The notes under the pieces: generated by a model
What the model was told of the DNA's origin: nothing
The model's database searches: none
What the model saw: only the letters and a program-made list of their open reading frames with translations
In this document: positions 1 to 8,570 of the stretch, piece after piece
Numbering within the stretch: position 1 is the first letter of the stretch
Layout of the letters: every line of letters starts with the position of its first letter
Assembly: GCF_944390595.1 (NCBI RefSeq)
Contig: NZ_CALXRN010000185.1
Coordinates: 1-38,927 of the forward strand
Source of the DNA: an uncultured Brachyspira sp.
GTDB taxonomy: Bacteria; Spirochaetota; Brachyspiria; Brachyspirales; Brachyspiraceae
Length of the DNA stretch: 38,927 nucleotides
Reading direction: 5' to 3'
Translations under genes and position numbers: made by a program

Positions 1-87
1 CTCCTAATAACCATTATACTTTTATTATATAATAGTTTATTTATTAAATCTAGTTTTAATTTATATATTAGAATTTTATATTTTTTA

Positions 88-96
88 TGATATACT
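88..96 (+). promoter_or_regulatory. Extended -10 promoter candidate for the first radical SAM gene
   Basis: TG at 88-89, one base, then TATACT at 91-96 form an extended -10 element 25 bases before the first ATG. The -35 region is poor (TTAGAA at 68-73), as is usual for extended -10 promoters. The rest of 1-120 is AT-rich and shows no gene. Confidence 0.4.
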
Positions 97-120
97 AAAA
101 ATAAAAAAATTAATAAAGAA

Positions 121-1077
121 ATGTATATGGAAAATAAAAAGACTTATTATTCTTTTTCAGATTATGTAAAAAATAAATTCGGAGTTAAAGTAGGTAAAAT
201 TTCTATAGATACAGATTTCGGATGTGCTCATAAAGCAAATAATGGAGGATGCAGATTTTGTAATTTAAATAGTTATAAACCTCCTTACGTGATAGAAGAA
301 AATATTGACAGTCAATGGATTAATGGAGTAAAAAATTATAGAAATAGATATCAAAAATTTTATGCATATTTTCAGTTAGGAACTCCATTATCTCCATTAG
401 CCTCAAAAGAATCATTAATATATGCAAATAAACTTATTCATTTTGAAAACTGTGTAGGTCTTATGTTTGGGGCTAGAAGCGATATGCTTGAAGAGAATGT
501 ATTGAAAGAGCTTAATGATTTATCTGCTTCATTCAATAAAGAGATTTGGCTTGAAATGGGGCTTCAGTCATCCAATGAAGAGACTTCAAAATTTATAAAC
601 AGAGGACATGATTATAACTCTTTCGCTGAAATGGTTAATCATATAAAAACAGTTTATCCCAATCTAATAATATGCACACATGTAATATTCGGACTCCCAA
701 AGAGATTGATTGAAGATAAAAAACTTATAGAACTTGAAACTAAAGATGATATGCTTAAAACAGTTAAGGATATATCAATTCTTAAAATAGATGCTGTTAA
801 ATTTCATCAGCTTGATATAGTTAGAGGTTCTTATTTTGAAAAACTTTATAATGAATACACTTTTCCAACTATAGAAGAAGATTTTTATATAGAACTTATG
901 TCGGAAGCATTATCAATAATTAGAGAAGATATAATAATTGCACGTTTGGTAGGAGATAGTTTGGGAGATACTTTAATAGCACCGAAATGGAAAAAATCTA
1001 AAGGTGAAATACTTAATCTTATAACAAAAACAATGCTTGAAAGAAATATTATTCAAGGAAGCAGAATATCATATTGA
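121..1077 (+). CDS. YhcC/TIGR01212-type radical SAM protein
   Basis: Putative iron-sulfur, S-adenosylmethionine-dependent enzyme of the YhcC-like family; the substrate is not known to me. Cys35, Cys44 and Cys47 in the GCAHKANNGGCRFC stretch are the expected [4Fe-4S] ligands; the long gap between the first two Cys is typical of this family rather than the CX3CX2C of classical radical SAM enzymes. Later blocks fit the family: the FQLGTPLSPL region, GARSDML, an LEMGLQSS stretch, and THVIFGLPKR. The length (318 aa) is close to that expected. A second in-frame ATG lies two codons downstream; neither has a strong ribosome binding site, so the exact start is open. It is transcribed alone or as the first gene of a + strand series. 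Confidence 0.85.
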   Translation: MYMENKKTYYSFSDYVKNKFGVKVGKISIDTDFGCAHKANNGGCRFCNLNSYKPPYVIEENIDSQWINGVKNYRNRYQKFYAYFQLGTPLSPLASKESLIYANKLIHFENCVGLMFGARSDMLEENVLKELNDLSASFNKEIWLEMGLQSSNEETSKFINRGHDYNSFAEMVNHIKTVYPNLIICTHVIFGLPKRLIEDKKLIELETKDDMLKTVKDISILKIDAVKFHQLDIVRGSYFEKLYNEYTFPTIEEDFYIELMSEALSIIREDIIIARLVGDSLGDTLIAPKWKKSKGEILNLITKTMLERNIIQGSRISY

Positions 1078-1175
1078 AAAACATCGATAAATTGATTATA
1101 ATATAAAAGCACTATATTAATTAAAAAAACTTAATATCATTTTCTGATATTATAAAAGACTATGGAGACATTAAA

Positions 1176-2066
1176 ATGAAATTCGTATCTTTCGTTGAAT
1201 GGAATAATACCGAATCTGTAGGTATATTAAGCAAAGACGGCAGCAAAGTAATAGCTATAAATGAGATAATACCGGATTTTAAAGTATCCGAAAATCCAAT
1301 GATTCAGTTAATTAGAATGATGAATGATGATATACTTAATAAATTAAAGCATGCAGAAGAAAATTTTACTCATGCTTATTCTATAGAAAATGTTCAAATA
1401 CTTTCTCCTATAAGAAAGCCTATACATGATATTATATGCGTAGGTGTTAATTACAGCGATCATTTAGGAGAGATAAAAAAAGATATGAAGGATTTTAAAG
1501 AGGTTAAAGCTCCTGTTTATTTTTCTAAAAGAGCTTTAGAGGTTATAGGACTCGGAGATAAAATTAAAGCGAGATTTGATTTAGATGAATGCCTCGATTA
1601 TGAGGTTGAGCTTGCAGTTATCATAGGAAAAACAGCAAAAGACATAGAGCCTGATAAAGTACAGGATTATATATTTGGATATTCTGTATTTAATGATATA
1701 TCTTCAAGAAATATACAAAAAGATCATTCTCAATGGTATAAAGGTAAAAGTTTAGATTCTTATTCCTCTATGGGACCATGTATAGTTTATAAAGATGATT
1801 TAAAACTGCCTTTAAAACTAAATGTTAAAAGCATTTTAAATGATGAAGTAAGACAGTCTTCAAATACAGAATATATGATACATGATATAAGTTATTTAAT
1901 TTCTGATATATCAAAAGGTATGACATTGGAGGCAGGAGATATAATTGCAACAGGCACTCCTGGAGGTGTAGGGATGTCTTTTAATCCTCCTAAATATATG
2001 AAGCATGGGGATAAAATAACATGCTTTATTGATGAAATAGGCGAGCTTGTAAATTTTGTAGATTAA
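1176..2066 (+). CDS. Fumarylacetoacetate hydrolase (FAH) family protein
   Basis: FAH-fold enzyme, likely a hydrolase, decarboxylase or isomerase of acylpyruvate-type compounds in the cytosol. The C-terminal two thirds carries the family signature: ICVGVNYSDH, then LDYEVELAVIIGK with the Glu residues that bind the divalent metal, FNDISSRNIQ with the third acidic ligand, and LEAGDIIATGTPGGVGM near the end. The length (296 aa) matches the bacterial YcgM-like/UGL group, with an N-terminal domain of about 80 residues. The start is preceded by a TGGAGA ribosome site. A weak promoter (TTGATT at 1092-1097, TATATT at 1113-1118, 15-base spacer) lies upstream. Substrate cannot be told from sequence. Confidence 0.85.
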   Translation: MKFVSFVEWNNTESVGILSKDGSKVIAINEIIPDFKVSENPMIQLIRMMNDDILNKLKHAEENFTHAYSIENVQILSPIRKPIHDIICVGVNYSDHLGEIKKDMKDFKEVKAPVYFSKRALEVIGLGDKIKARFDLDECLDYEVELAVIIGKTAKDIEPDKVQDYIFGYSVFNDISSRNIQKDHSQWYKGKSLDSYSSMGPCIVYKDDLKLPLKLNVKSILNDEVRQSSNTEYMIHDISYLISDISKGMTLEAGDIIATGTPGGVGMSFNPPKYMKHGDKITCFIDEIGELVNFVD

Positions 2067-2151
2067 TTATTTTTCTTAAATTGCTTGATAAAATTCTGCA
2101 ACTACCTTATTATTGCAGACATATTATTTTAAGGAGAATTAAGTATAAACT

Positions 2152-2892
2152 ATGAATATATTTACTTTTACAAACAAAGGTTCTAACACAAAAATAAATA
2201 CAGATACTATTTTATTTAACAGCGAGGCAATATCAGGAAATCCTATTATAATTAGCGAACAGAATAATTATTCTCACTTTTTAAATGGTATAGAAGGTAT
2301 TGCTGTTTCTCTTTTGGCAGACGGACTTGGAGATACATTCGCTTCAAAGTTGGCAGTTAATATATATAATGAAAATTTTTTAGATTTGCTTGAACTTGTT
2401 GGCGAGCAGGAAGTTATGAATTGGATAATGCATAACTTTATTAAATTAGAAGTTACAGCTTCAAGAGAATCGGCAGATGATAGAGAAAAATCTATGGCAG
2501 GTGCTTCTATTGCCGGAGTATTATATCATAAATTTGCAGGAGCATTTGTATTTAATGCAGGAGATTCAAAAGTTTTTGCTTCAGATAATAAAAGAGTTAT
2601 TCAAATAAGCAGAGATCATATTGTAGGAAATGCTTTAGACAATTGTGCATGTGCAGGAGGCGGACATTATATTACTATTGAAGGAGCAAGAAGAAATAGA
2701 AGACATAATTACTTTATAGCTTCTAATTCTATGATTGAGCTTTTATCAGAAAAATATGAAAATGCTGAAGCTGGAATTAATGATATAATGAGTTCTTCAA
2801 ATACAGAAGAAGCTTTAAATAAATTAAAAAAATTATCAGAATCAAGCAATGATAATATAAGCGCTGTAGGATTATTTAATTTATTTGAGTAA
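2152..2892 (+). CDS. PP2C-like serine/threonine phosphatase
   Basis: A short PP2C/Stp1-like protein phosphatase with no extra domains. Visible motifs in order: a degenerate motif 1 (TNKGSNTKINTDTILFN, with Asp18 but Thr in place of the usual preceding Glu), LLADGLGD (Asp57-Gly58, metal binding), GAFVFNAGDSKVFA, SRDHIVGNAL, and SNDNISAVGLF at the C terminus with the last metal-binding Asp. The substitutions in motif 1 could weaken metal binding, but the main aspartates are kept. AAGGAG at 2131-2136 is about 15 bases before the ATG, further than usual. A 7-bp hairpin (2095-2119) sits in the leader. No kinase is adjacent; the anti-sigma-type ATPase at 23.4 kb is too far to infer a partnership. 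Confidence 0.75.
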   Translation: MNIFTFTNKGSNTKINTDTILFNSEAISGNPIIISEQNNYSHFLNGIEGIAVSLLADGLGDTFASKLAVNIYNENFLDLLELVGEQEVMNWIMHNFIKLEVTASRESADDREKSMAGASIAGVLYHKFAGAFVFNAGDSKVFASDNKRVIQISRDHIVGNALDNCACAGGGHYITIEGARRNRRHNYFIASNSMIELLSEKYENAEAGINDIMSSSNTEEALNKLKKLSESSNDNISAVGLFNLFE

Positions 2893-2908
2893 TAAGCAAG
2901 GATTAAAT

Positions 2909-3409
2909 ATGCAGGAAAAAGGAACTATAAGAACAATACCTATGCTTCTTGCTTTGAATGTTGTAACATGCGGATTATATTATATTTATTGGATATATCA
3001 GACTTCTTATGAAATAAAGCGTTTTACAGAAAAAGATAATTTATATCCAATTATAGATGTACTTTTAGGAATAGTTACATGCGGGCTTTATTTCAAGTAT
3101 TGGTATTATAAATATGGAAAAATAGTTTATAAAGAAATGCCTTTGAAAGTTGGAATGGATAATAAAGAAGATAAAACTTTAGCTCTTGTAATTATAGATA
3201 TTGCAGTTTTTTTGATTTACTTTTTTAATTTGATATTTAATTCTGCTGCTATTCTTATAACTTATTCTCATGTTAAATCAGTATCAGATTATATGGGACT
3301 TTTAGGTAATTATTTTAGCCTGCTGCCTTTAGGGTTAATATATTTAGTAAATATATCATCTCTTATAATGCAGGATAAACTTAATAATATTTGGAAAAAA
3401 GCAGATTAA
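2909..3409 (+). CDS. DUF4234-like membrane protein with duplicated motif
   Basis: Integral membrane protein of unknown function. The reading frame is open from a TTG at 2885 that overlaps the upstream gene, but the ATG at 2909 has an AAGGA site six bases before it, so I choose the ATG (166 aa). It has about four hydrophobic segments. The DUF4234 hallmark, a helix ending VTCGLYYIYWIY, is followed by a second copy, VTCGLYFKYWYY, suggesting an internal duplication. The gene starts 16 bases after the phosphatase stop, so the two are probably cotranscribed. The stop is only 3 bases from the stop of convergent kdsB, leaving no room for a terminator between them. Confidence 0.65.
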   Translation: MQEKGTIRTIPMLLALNVVTCGLYYIYWIYQTSYEIKRFTEKDNLYPIIDVLLGIVTCGLYFKYWYYKYGKIVYKEMPLKVGMDNKEDKTLALVIIDIAVFLIYFFNLIFNSAAILITYSHVKSVSDYMGLLGNYFSLLPLGLIYLVNISSLIMQDKLNNIWKKAD

Positions 3410-3412
3410 ATA

Positions 3413-4186
3413 TTATTGATATAAATTTTCATTTTTTAATTCGCTTGAAGCAAAATTTCTTAAATAGCTTTGTACTATTTCTAAATCTTCCATAGTATCT
3501 ATGCCGTGTATGAATTTTTTTGTTTCAAGCACCTTTATTTTCATTCCATTATAAAGCCATCTAAGCTGTTCTAATCTTTCTATATTTTCGTATTCGCATT
3601 CTGGTAGATTTTCTATTTTTAGAAGTACATCTTTTCTAAAAGCATAAACTCCAATATGTTTATAATATTTAACCTCTATATTTTGGTCAAATCTTTTATG
3701 AGGTATAGTGGCACGCGAAAAATACATAGCATAATTATTTATATCGCAAACTACTTTAACAGCGTTTTCATCTTTTATTAAAGGGCTTTCATCATCAATT
3801 TTAGATTTTATAGTTGCTATATCAACATTTTTATCTTCAAAAGAATCTATAATAGGATTTAATATAGTTTCATCTATTAAAGGTTCATCACCCTGCACAT
3901 TTATTACTATATCGCAGTCTATCTTTTTAGCTACTTCAGTTATCCTTGAAGTTCCGGAAGTATGTTCTGAAGAAGTCATGACAGCCTTAGCATTATTTTT
4001 TTCGCATATATCCATTATCTCTTTAGAGTCCGTAGCTATTATACAATCATCGATTTTTTTTACAGCTTTTACATTATCATAAACATCTATTATTATAGGT
4101 TTTCCTAATAGTTCATAAGTTAATTTTCTAGGAAATCTTGTAGAACCATATCTTGCCGGTATTATAGCAACAACTTTATTTGACAT
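3413..4186 (-). CDS. kdsB: 3-deoxy-manno-octulosonate cytidylyltransferase (CMP-Kdo synthetase)
   Basis: Activates Kdo with CTP to give CMP-Kdo for the inner core of lipopolysaccharide/lipooligosaccharide; a cytosolic enzyme. The N terminus has the nucleotide-binding loop VVAIIPARYGSTRFPRKL (residues 5-22), and INVQGDEPLID near residues 95-105 is the family's metal/substrate motif. The length (257 aa) is normal. The gene starts one base after the ptsN-like stop, and its AGGAGG ribosome site is encoded by the last codons of that gene, so translation is probably coupled. This is the strongest evidence in the window for an outer membrane carrying Kdo-containing glycolipid. Confidence 0.93.
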   Translation of the reverse strand: MSNKVVAIIPARYGSTRFPRKLTYELLGKPIIIDVYDNVKAVKKIDDCIIATDSKEIMDICEKNNAKAVMTSSEHTSGTSRITEVAKKIDCDIVINVQGDEPLIDETILNPIIDSFEDKNVDIATIKSKIDDESPLIKDENAVKVVCDINNYAMYFSRATIPHKRFDQNIEVKYYKHIGVYAFRKDVLLKIENLPECEYENIERLEQLRWLYNGMKIKVLETKKFIHGIDTMEDLEIVQSYLRNFASSELKNENLYQ

Positions 4187-4187
4187 A

Positions 4188-4673
4188 TTATTTGCCTCCT
4201 AATGTATCTGCTGATATATCTTTTAATTTTGATTTAAATTCTTCGATATTTTTTGATTCTAATAATACAACAGGATACATAGTCATTCTTGATATTTTGG
4301 TAAACAATGAAAGAAGATTAAGATATTTATCATTGCTGTTTTTATTAGTTAAAAACATAATAAGCAAGTGTACCGGTTTTTTATCAAGAGAAGAATAATT
4401 AAGTCCCTTTTTTGAAATAGCAAATATAATATCATTATCTTCTACTTCATTAGTTCTTACATGCGGAAAAGCAACTCCGTATCCAAGTCCGCTGCTTATT
4501 ATATCTTCTTTTTTATACATAGCTTCTATAGTTTGTGCTATGTTTATTCTTAATCCGTTAGACTCAGCATATATTAACATTTCGCTAATAGCTTCATCTT
4601 TATTAGTTGCTTTTAAATCTAAAATTACATAGGATTTGTCTATATATTTTGTTACCTCATTTAATGAAATCAT
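4188..4673 (-). CDS. PTS EIIA domain protein, PtsN-like
   Basis: Single-domain EIIA of the mannitol/fructose/nitrogen (PtsN) class, 161 aa. The phosphorylatable histidine is His71 in GVAFPHVRTNEV, close to the position in E. coli PtsN. No EIIB or EIIC domain or gene is adjacent, which fits a regulatory rather than a transport role. It lies between an unknown 130-residue gene and kdsB in one operon, hinting at control of envelope sugar synthesis. That link is inference; in E. coli ptsN also sits near LPS-related genes. Confidence 0.82.
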   Translation of the reverse strand: MISLNEVTKYIDKSYVILDLKATNKDEAISEMLIYAESNGLRINIAQTIEAMYKKEDIISSGLGYGVAFPHVRTNEVEDNDIIFAISKKGLNYSSLDKKPVHLLIMFLTNKNSNDKYLNLLSLFTKISRMTMYPVVLLESKNIEEFKSKLKDISADTLGGK

Positions 4674-4697
4674 ATATTGCCTTCTTTTAATTAAATA

Positions 4698-5090
4698 TTA
4701 AACTTCAACATTAAAATTATTTTTTAAATATTCTTTCATAGTGTATTTCTTTTGTATAAGCTCTAAAGTAATATTTAAAGGATATATAGTATTATAGTTT
4801 TTAAAACTTATTCCTATAGATTCATCATCTAAATCTATTCCTCTTGAAACAATCCAGTTTCCATTAAAGTTCATTCTTATTACTTCGCCTATATAAGCAC
4901 TTATAGAAAATATAAAATTTCTGTTATTATCATTTTCTAATACTAATCTTAGTTTTTCTTGAAAAAATTTGTCTATTTCTAATAAGCTTTTTAATGTATA
5001 ATCAGTGTGATATCCTTCACGCATTAAAAAATTGCTTATCCAATTAGACGATCTTGAAAGTTCCTCTTGCGGTAAGATATATTTTGACAT
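4698..5090 (-). CDS. Conserved-looking protein of unknown function (130 aa)
   Basis: I do not recognise a named family. It is a soluble mixed alpha/beta protein without a signal peptide. A central SAYIGEVIRMNFNGNW stretch resembles small bacterial proteins with a G-A-Y-x-G-E-V motif, but I cannot name the family with confidence. It has an AAGGA ribosome site eight bases before the ATG and a strong promoter (TTGACA at 5132-5137). It is first in an operon with the PtsN-like and kdsB genes (24-base and 1-base gaps), so it is likely expressed with them. Confidence 0.65.
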   Translation of the reverse strand: MSKYILPQEELSRSSNWISNFLMREGYHTDYTLKSLLEIDKFFQEKLRLVLENDNNRNFIFSISAYIGEVIRMNFNGNWIVSRGIDLDDESIGISFKNYNTIYPLNITLELIQKKYTMKEYLKNNFNVEV

Positions 5091-5109
5091 AATGTTTATC
5101 CTTATATTT

Positions 5110-5137
5110 AATATATATTTTTTTCATAATATGTCAA
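5110..5137 (-). promoter_or_regulatory. sigma70-type promoter of the 130-aa gene/ptsN-like/kdsB operon
   Basis: On the - strand, TTGACA (5137-5132, a perfect -35) is followed after 16 bases by TATATT (5115-5110). The predicted leader is about 15 bases and carries the AAGGA ribosome site. Confidence 0.6.
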
Positions 5138-5390
5138 ATTTATTTTTATATAATATAGCTTTTGAAAGACTAAATTAATAAATATTAAAATTGTATATTT
5201 ATGTATCAATTTATTTTTGTGATAAAAAAATATATGAAATAATGATTTCTTTTTTATTAATGTGTAAAAATTATAACATATAAAACATATTTTGTTAAAA
5301 TATGATATGATTTATTATAAAATAAGTATATAATATATCAATATTGATGATAATGTTATAATTGTATGATAAATTTATTATAAATTATAC

Positions 5391-5418
5391 TTGCAGAAGT
5401 TGTAATCTTTGATATACT
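5391..5418 (+). promoter_or_regulatory. sigma70-type promoter of argS
   Basis: TTGCAG (5391-5396), a 16-base spacer, and TATACT (5413-5418). The leader to the argS ATG at 5451 is only about 25-30 bases, too short for a T-box or other riboswitch. Confidence 0.6.
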
Positions 5419-5450
5419 TTAGTTATTAAAATTTATGAAATGGAGAGTAT

Positions 5451-7040
5451 ATGCTAAAGAAAGTTGTCTCAAATATCTTAAAAGAAGCATTAATTGATTA
5501 TTTGAAGGGTACAGATATAAAAGAAGTTGATTCTTATATAGAAATCGGGTATGCCTCAGACAACAGGTTTGGTGATTATGCTTGTCCTGTTGCTATGCGT
5601 TTGTCTAAAATATTAAAGAAAAATCCTATGGAAATTGCAGAAGCTATAGTAGAAAAAATTGATAAAAAATTTTTTGAAAAGGTAGAAATTGCTAAGCCTG
5701 GATTTATAAATATGACATTATCTTATCAATATATAAATGATTGTATAGATGATTTAATAAATAATGATAATTACGGCAGAAACACAGCAGAAGAAAAAAA
5801 GAAAATAATGGTAGAATATGTAAGTGCAAATCCTACTGGCCCTTTGCATATAGGTCATGGAAGATGGGCTGCTATTGGAAGTGCTTTATCAAATATTCTT
5901 AAATATGTAGGACATGAAGTTTATCAGGAATTTTATGTTAATGATGCAGGAGAACAGATTACTAAATTAAATGAAAGCGTTCAGGCTGTAAGAGAAGGCA
6001 GAGAAATTCCAGAAGACGGATACCATGGTTCATATATATATGAATTAGCAAAGAAAGAGGGCAATCCTAAAGATTTAATATTGGAAGATCAAAAAAGACT
6101 ATTAGAGAGATTTGGAACTTATATGGATAATTATGCTTCCGAACTTGCTATACGTGAAAGCGGCGAATTAGAAAAAACTATGGAGTTCTTAAAAGAAGAA
6201 GGATTATTATTTGAAGAGGATAATGCTTCTTGGTTTAGAAGTACAAAATACGGTGATGATAAGGACAGAGTAGTTAAAAAAAGTAACGGAACATATACAT
6301 ATTTTGCTCCGGATATAACTTATCATAAAAACAAAATAGACAGAGGATATAAAACTTTAATAGATATATTGGGGGCAGATCATCATGGTTATGTTCCTAG
6401 AATTACTGCGGCAGTTAGAGCTGTAAGTAAGGATACTGCTAGCTTAAAAGTTATATTAGGTCAGTTGGTAAGACTTTACAGAGGAAATGAGATTGTAAGA
6501 ATGAGTAAAAGAACAGGGGATATGATAAGTTTAGAGGATGTAATAGATGAAATAGGAGTTGATCCTGCAAGATATTTCCTTCTTATGCGTTCCTATTCTA
6601 GTTCTTTAGATTTTGATTTGGAGCTTGCTAAAAAGAAAGATAATGATAATCCTGTTTATTATGTTCAATATGCTTATGCCAGAGTTTGTAATATATTCTT
6701 CAAACTTAAAGAGAAAAATCTTTCTTATAATGAATCTAAAGGTTTCGATATAGAAAAAATAGCAAATGAAAGTTCTTTAAAATTGGCTAAAATACTTCTT
6801 AGATTTCCGGATGAGATTTATGAATCTTCAAAGTCTTTAGAAGTTTATACTATTCTTAATTATACTTATGATGTGGCAAGTGCTTTGCATAAGTTCTATT
6901 ATGATAATATAGTATTAGAAGAAAATGAAGCTATAAGACAGGAGCGATTAACCTTAGTTAAGGCAGTTAAAAAGGTATTAGGAATCTGTTTTGACATAAT
7001 AGGAATATCTAAAATAGAAAGAATGTGGCTTGATGAATAA
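5451..7040 (+). CDS. argS: Arginyl-tRNA synthetase
   Basis: Class I aminoacyl-tRNA synthetase that charges tRNA-Arg with arginine using ATP. The class I signatures are plain: PLHIGHGR at about residues 131-138, and the KMSKS equivalent RMSKRTGD near residue 348. An N-terminal tRNA-binding domain (residues 1-100, with the [20 protein letters not shown] block) and a C-terminal helical anticodon-binding domain (about 410-529) complete it. At 529 aa it is slightly short of many homologues but has all domains. TGGAGAG sits just before the start. It has its own promoter and terminator, so it is monocistronic. Confidence 0.95.
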   Translation: MLKKVVSNILKEALIDYLKGTDIKEVDSYIEIGYASDNRFGDYACPVAMRLSKILKKNPMEIAEAIVEKIDKKFFEKVEIAKPGFINMTLSYQYINDCIDDLINNDNYGRNTAEEKKKIMVEYVSANPTGPLHIGHGRWAAIGSALSNILKYVGHEVYQEFYVNDAGEQITKLNESVQAVREGREIPEDGYHGSYIYELAKKEGNPKDLILEDQKRLLERFGTYMDNYASELAIRESGELEKTMEFLKEEGLLFEEDNASWFRSTKYGDDKDRVVKKSNGTYTYFAPDITYHKNKIDRGYKTLIDILGADHHGYVPRITAAVRAVSKDTASLKVILGQLVRLYRGNEIVRMSKRTGDMISLEDVIDEIGVDPARYFLLMRSYSSSLDFDLELAKKKDNDNPVYYVQYAYARVCNIFFKLKEKNLSYNESKGFDIEKIANESSLKLAKILLRFPDEIYESSKSLEVYTILNYTYDVASALHKFYYDNIVLEENEAIRQERLTLVKAVKKVLGICFDIIGISKIERMWLDE

Positions 7041-7058
7041 TAAAAAATAGAAAAATAT

Positions 7059-7090
7059 AAAGGGACTCAATAATTTGAGCCCCTTTTTTA
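7059..7090. terminator. Bidirectional terminator between argS and the AGCS symporter gene
   Basis: Arms GGGACTCA (7062-7069) and TGAGCCCC (7076-7083) pair with one mismatch on + and one G-U pair on -, extended by flanking A and T runs. Six T residues follow on + (7084-7089). It serves two convergent genes. Confidence 0.8.
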
Positions 7091-7094
7091 TTTA

Positions 7095-8504
7095 TTAATT
7101 ATTTTCATTCCATTGAGTTATAGCATCATCATTAGATAATTCTGCTATAGAGTTTTTATTAAATGTAGGTTCTTTATGTTCTTTTAATTTACTTACATAA
7201 TGTCTTGCAAGCATATAAACAGGCTTATTAAGTATTACTATAATTATTATGTTGAGCAATGCCATAAATCCCATAAACATATCGCCTGCTCCCCATATAG
7301 TTTTGAAATCAGCCAATGATCCTGCAAATACCATAGCTATTGTCATAAGCCCTACTATTATATAAGAAATTGTATTATCTTTTAAAGCAAAAGCACCTGT
7401 TTTAATATAGAAGAAATTACCAAGTATAGAACTATATGAGAAAAATAATATACATACAGTGATAAAGTAAGAACCAAACTTTCCTAAATGTGATTCCAGA
7501 GCATATTGAAATAAATTAATACCTTCAATATCCTTTACTACCTTCATAGCTTCAGGAGATAATAAAAGTATGAATCCTGAAATTGAACATATTAATAAAG
7601 TGTCAGTAAATACAGAGAACATTTGTATAAGTCCCTGCTTACATGGATGAGAAGAGTGAGCAGCAGCTGCAGCATGAGGAGCACCGCCCATACCTGCTTC
7701 ATTAGAGAATAATCCTCTTTTTAATCCATTAGAAATAGTTGCTCCTATAGCACCTCCAAAGAATGCTGACGGCTTAAAGGCTTGTACAAATATGCTTTGA
7801 AATACTGAAGGTACAGATGGGAGATTAGTAAAGAATATATAAAGACCTATAAGTATATAAGGTATAGCCATAACAGGAACTATAAATACGCATGCATGAG
7901 TTATAGTATCTCTTTTTTTAGAAAATAATATTAATCCGGTAATAACTATTAATGCTATAGCTGTATATAAATAAGGAATATTATATTTTGATAAAGCATT
8001 TGATATAGTATTAGCTTGAACCCCATTAAACGTTGTATAAGTAAATATCATACATATAGCAAATAAAGCTGCTAGAATAGGTTTTTTTAATCTGCTTTTT
8101 ATATAGAAAGAAGCTCCTCCTATAAATTTGCCTGATGAATCTTTTTCTTTGTAAAGCTGTGCTAATGTACTTTCTGTGAATGCTAAACTTCCTCCAAGTA
8201 CAGCCATTATCCACATCCAAAATAAAGCACCAGGTCCTCCTGCAGAAACTGCAGCCATAACTCCGGTAATATTTCCTGTTCCTACTCTTGAAGCTGTGCT
8301 TATACAAAAACTGGCAAATCCTGAAACTCCGTCTCCTTTTTCATGGGTTGATAATAAAAGTTTTAATGCATGTATTGAATGTGAAACTTGTATCCCTTTT
8401 AATCTTAATGTAAAGAAAATTGAAACTGCGAAAAATACCCCTAATAGCAAATAACCATACATTACCCCGTTTGTTGTGTTAATTATTAGATTAATAATTT
8501 TCAT
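7095..8504 (-). CDS. Alanine/glycine:cation symporter, AGCS family
   Basis: Inner-membrane amino-acid importer of the AGCS family (AlsT/DagA type), which takes up alanine or glycine with Na+ (or H+). At 469 aa with about ten or eleven hydrophobic segments it has the family's normal size. Family blocks include the STASRVGTGNITGVMAA region near residue 70, GLKRGLFSNEAGMGGAPHAAAA near 260-280, and the SHPCKQGLIQMFSVFTDTL block. An AGGATA ribosome site precedes the ATG. It lies 66 bases downstream of the TPR gene on the same strand, and a TATAAT (complement of 8540-8545) in that gap could give it its own promoter. Substrate choice within the family is inferred. Confidence 0.9.
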   Translation of the reverse strand: MKIINLIINTTNGVMYGYLLLGVFFAVSIFFTLRLKGIQVSHSIHALKLLLSTHEKGDGVSGFASFCISTASRVGTGNITGVMAAVSAGGPGALFWMWIMAVLGGSLAFTESTLAQLYKEKDSSGKFIGGASFYIKSRLKKPILAALFAICMIFTYTTFNGVQANTISNALSKYNIPYLYTAIALIVITGLILFSKKRDTITHACVFIVPVMAIPYILIGLYIFFTNLPSVPSVFQSIFVQAFKPSAFFGGAIGATISNGLKRGLFSNEAGMGGAPHAAAAAHSSHPCKQGLIQMFSVFTDTLLICSISGFILLLSPEAMKVVKDIEGINLFQYALESHLGKFGSYFITVCILFFSYSSILGNFFYIKTGAFALKDNTISYIIVGLMTIAMVFAGSLADFKTIWGAGDMFMGFMALLNIIIIVILNKPVYMLARHYVSKLKEHKEPTFNKNSIAELSNDDAITQWNENN

Positions 8505-8570
8505 TATACTTATCCTGTTTTTATTTATTTTTAATTGTCATTATACAATAATATTTATTTTTTTAAAATA

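Larger units (their letters stand above)
5091..5450. other. Divergent intergenic region, 360 bases
   Basis: AT-rich spacer between the kdsB operon (leftward) and argS (rightward). It contains one promoter at each edge, annotated separately. The middle (about 5140-5390) has no ORF with a ribosome site, no hairpin of note and no repeat that I can see. Confidence 0.7.

Noticed and set aside
1133-1151. Terminator after the first radical SAM gene
   Set aside because: The 7-bp AT-rich stem AATATCA/TGATATT has no T-run and lies close to the next gene; not convincing.
5391-5450. T-box or riboswitch before argS
   Set aside because: The leader after the promoter is only about 25-30 bases.
8176-8454. 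Long + strand ORF opposite the symporter gene
   Set aside because: It is the antisense frame of a conserved membrane protein and has no start signals; the same holds for other frames opposite clpP, tig, the dehydratase and dap genes.
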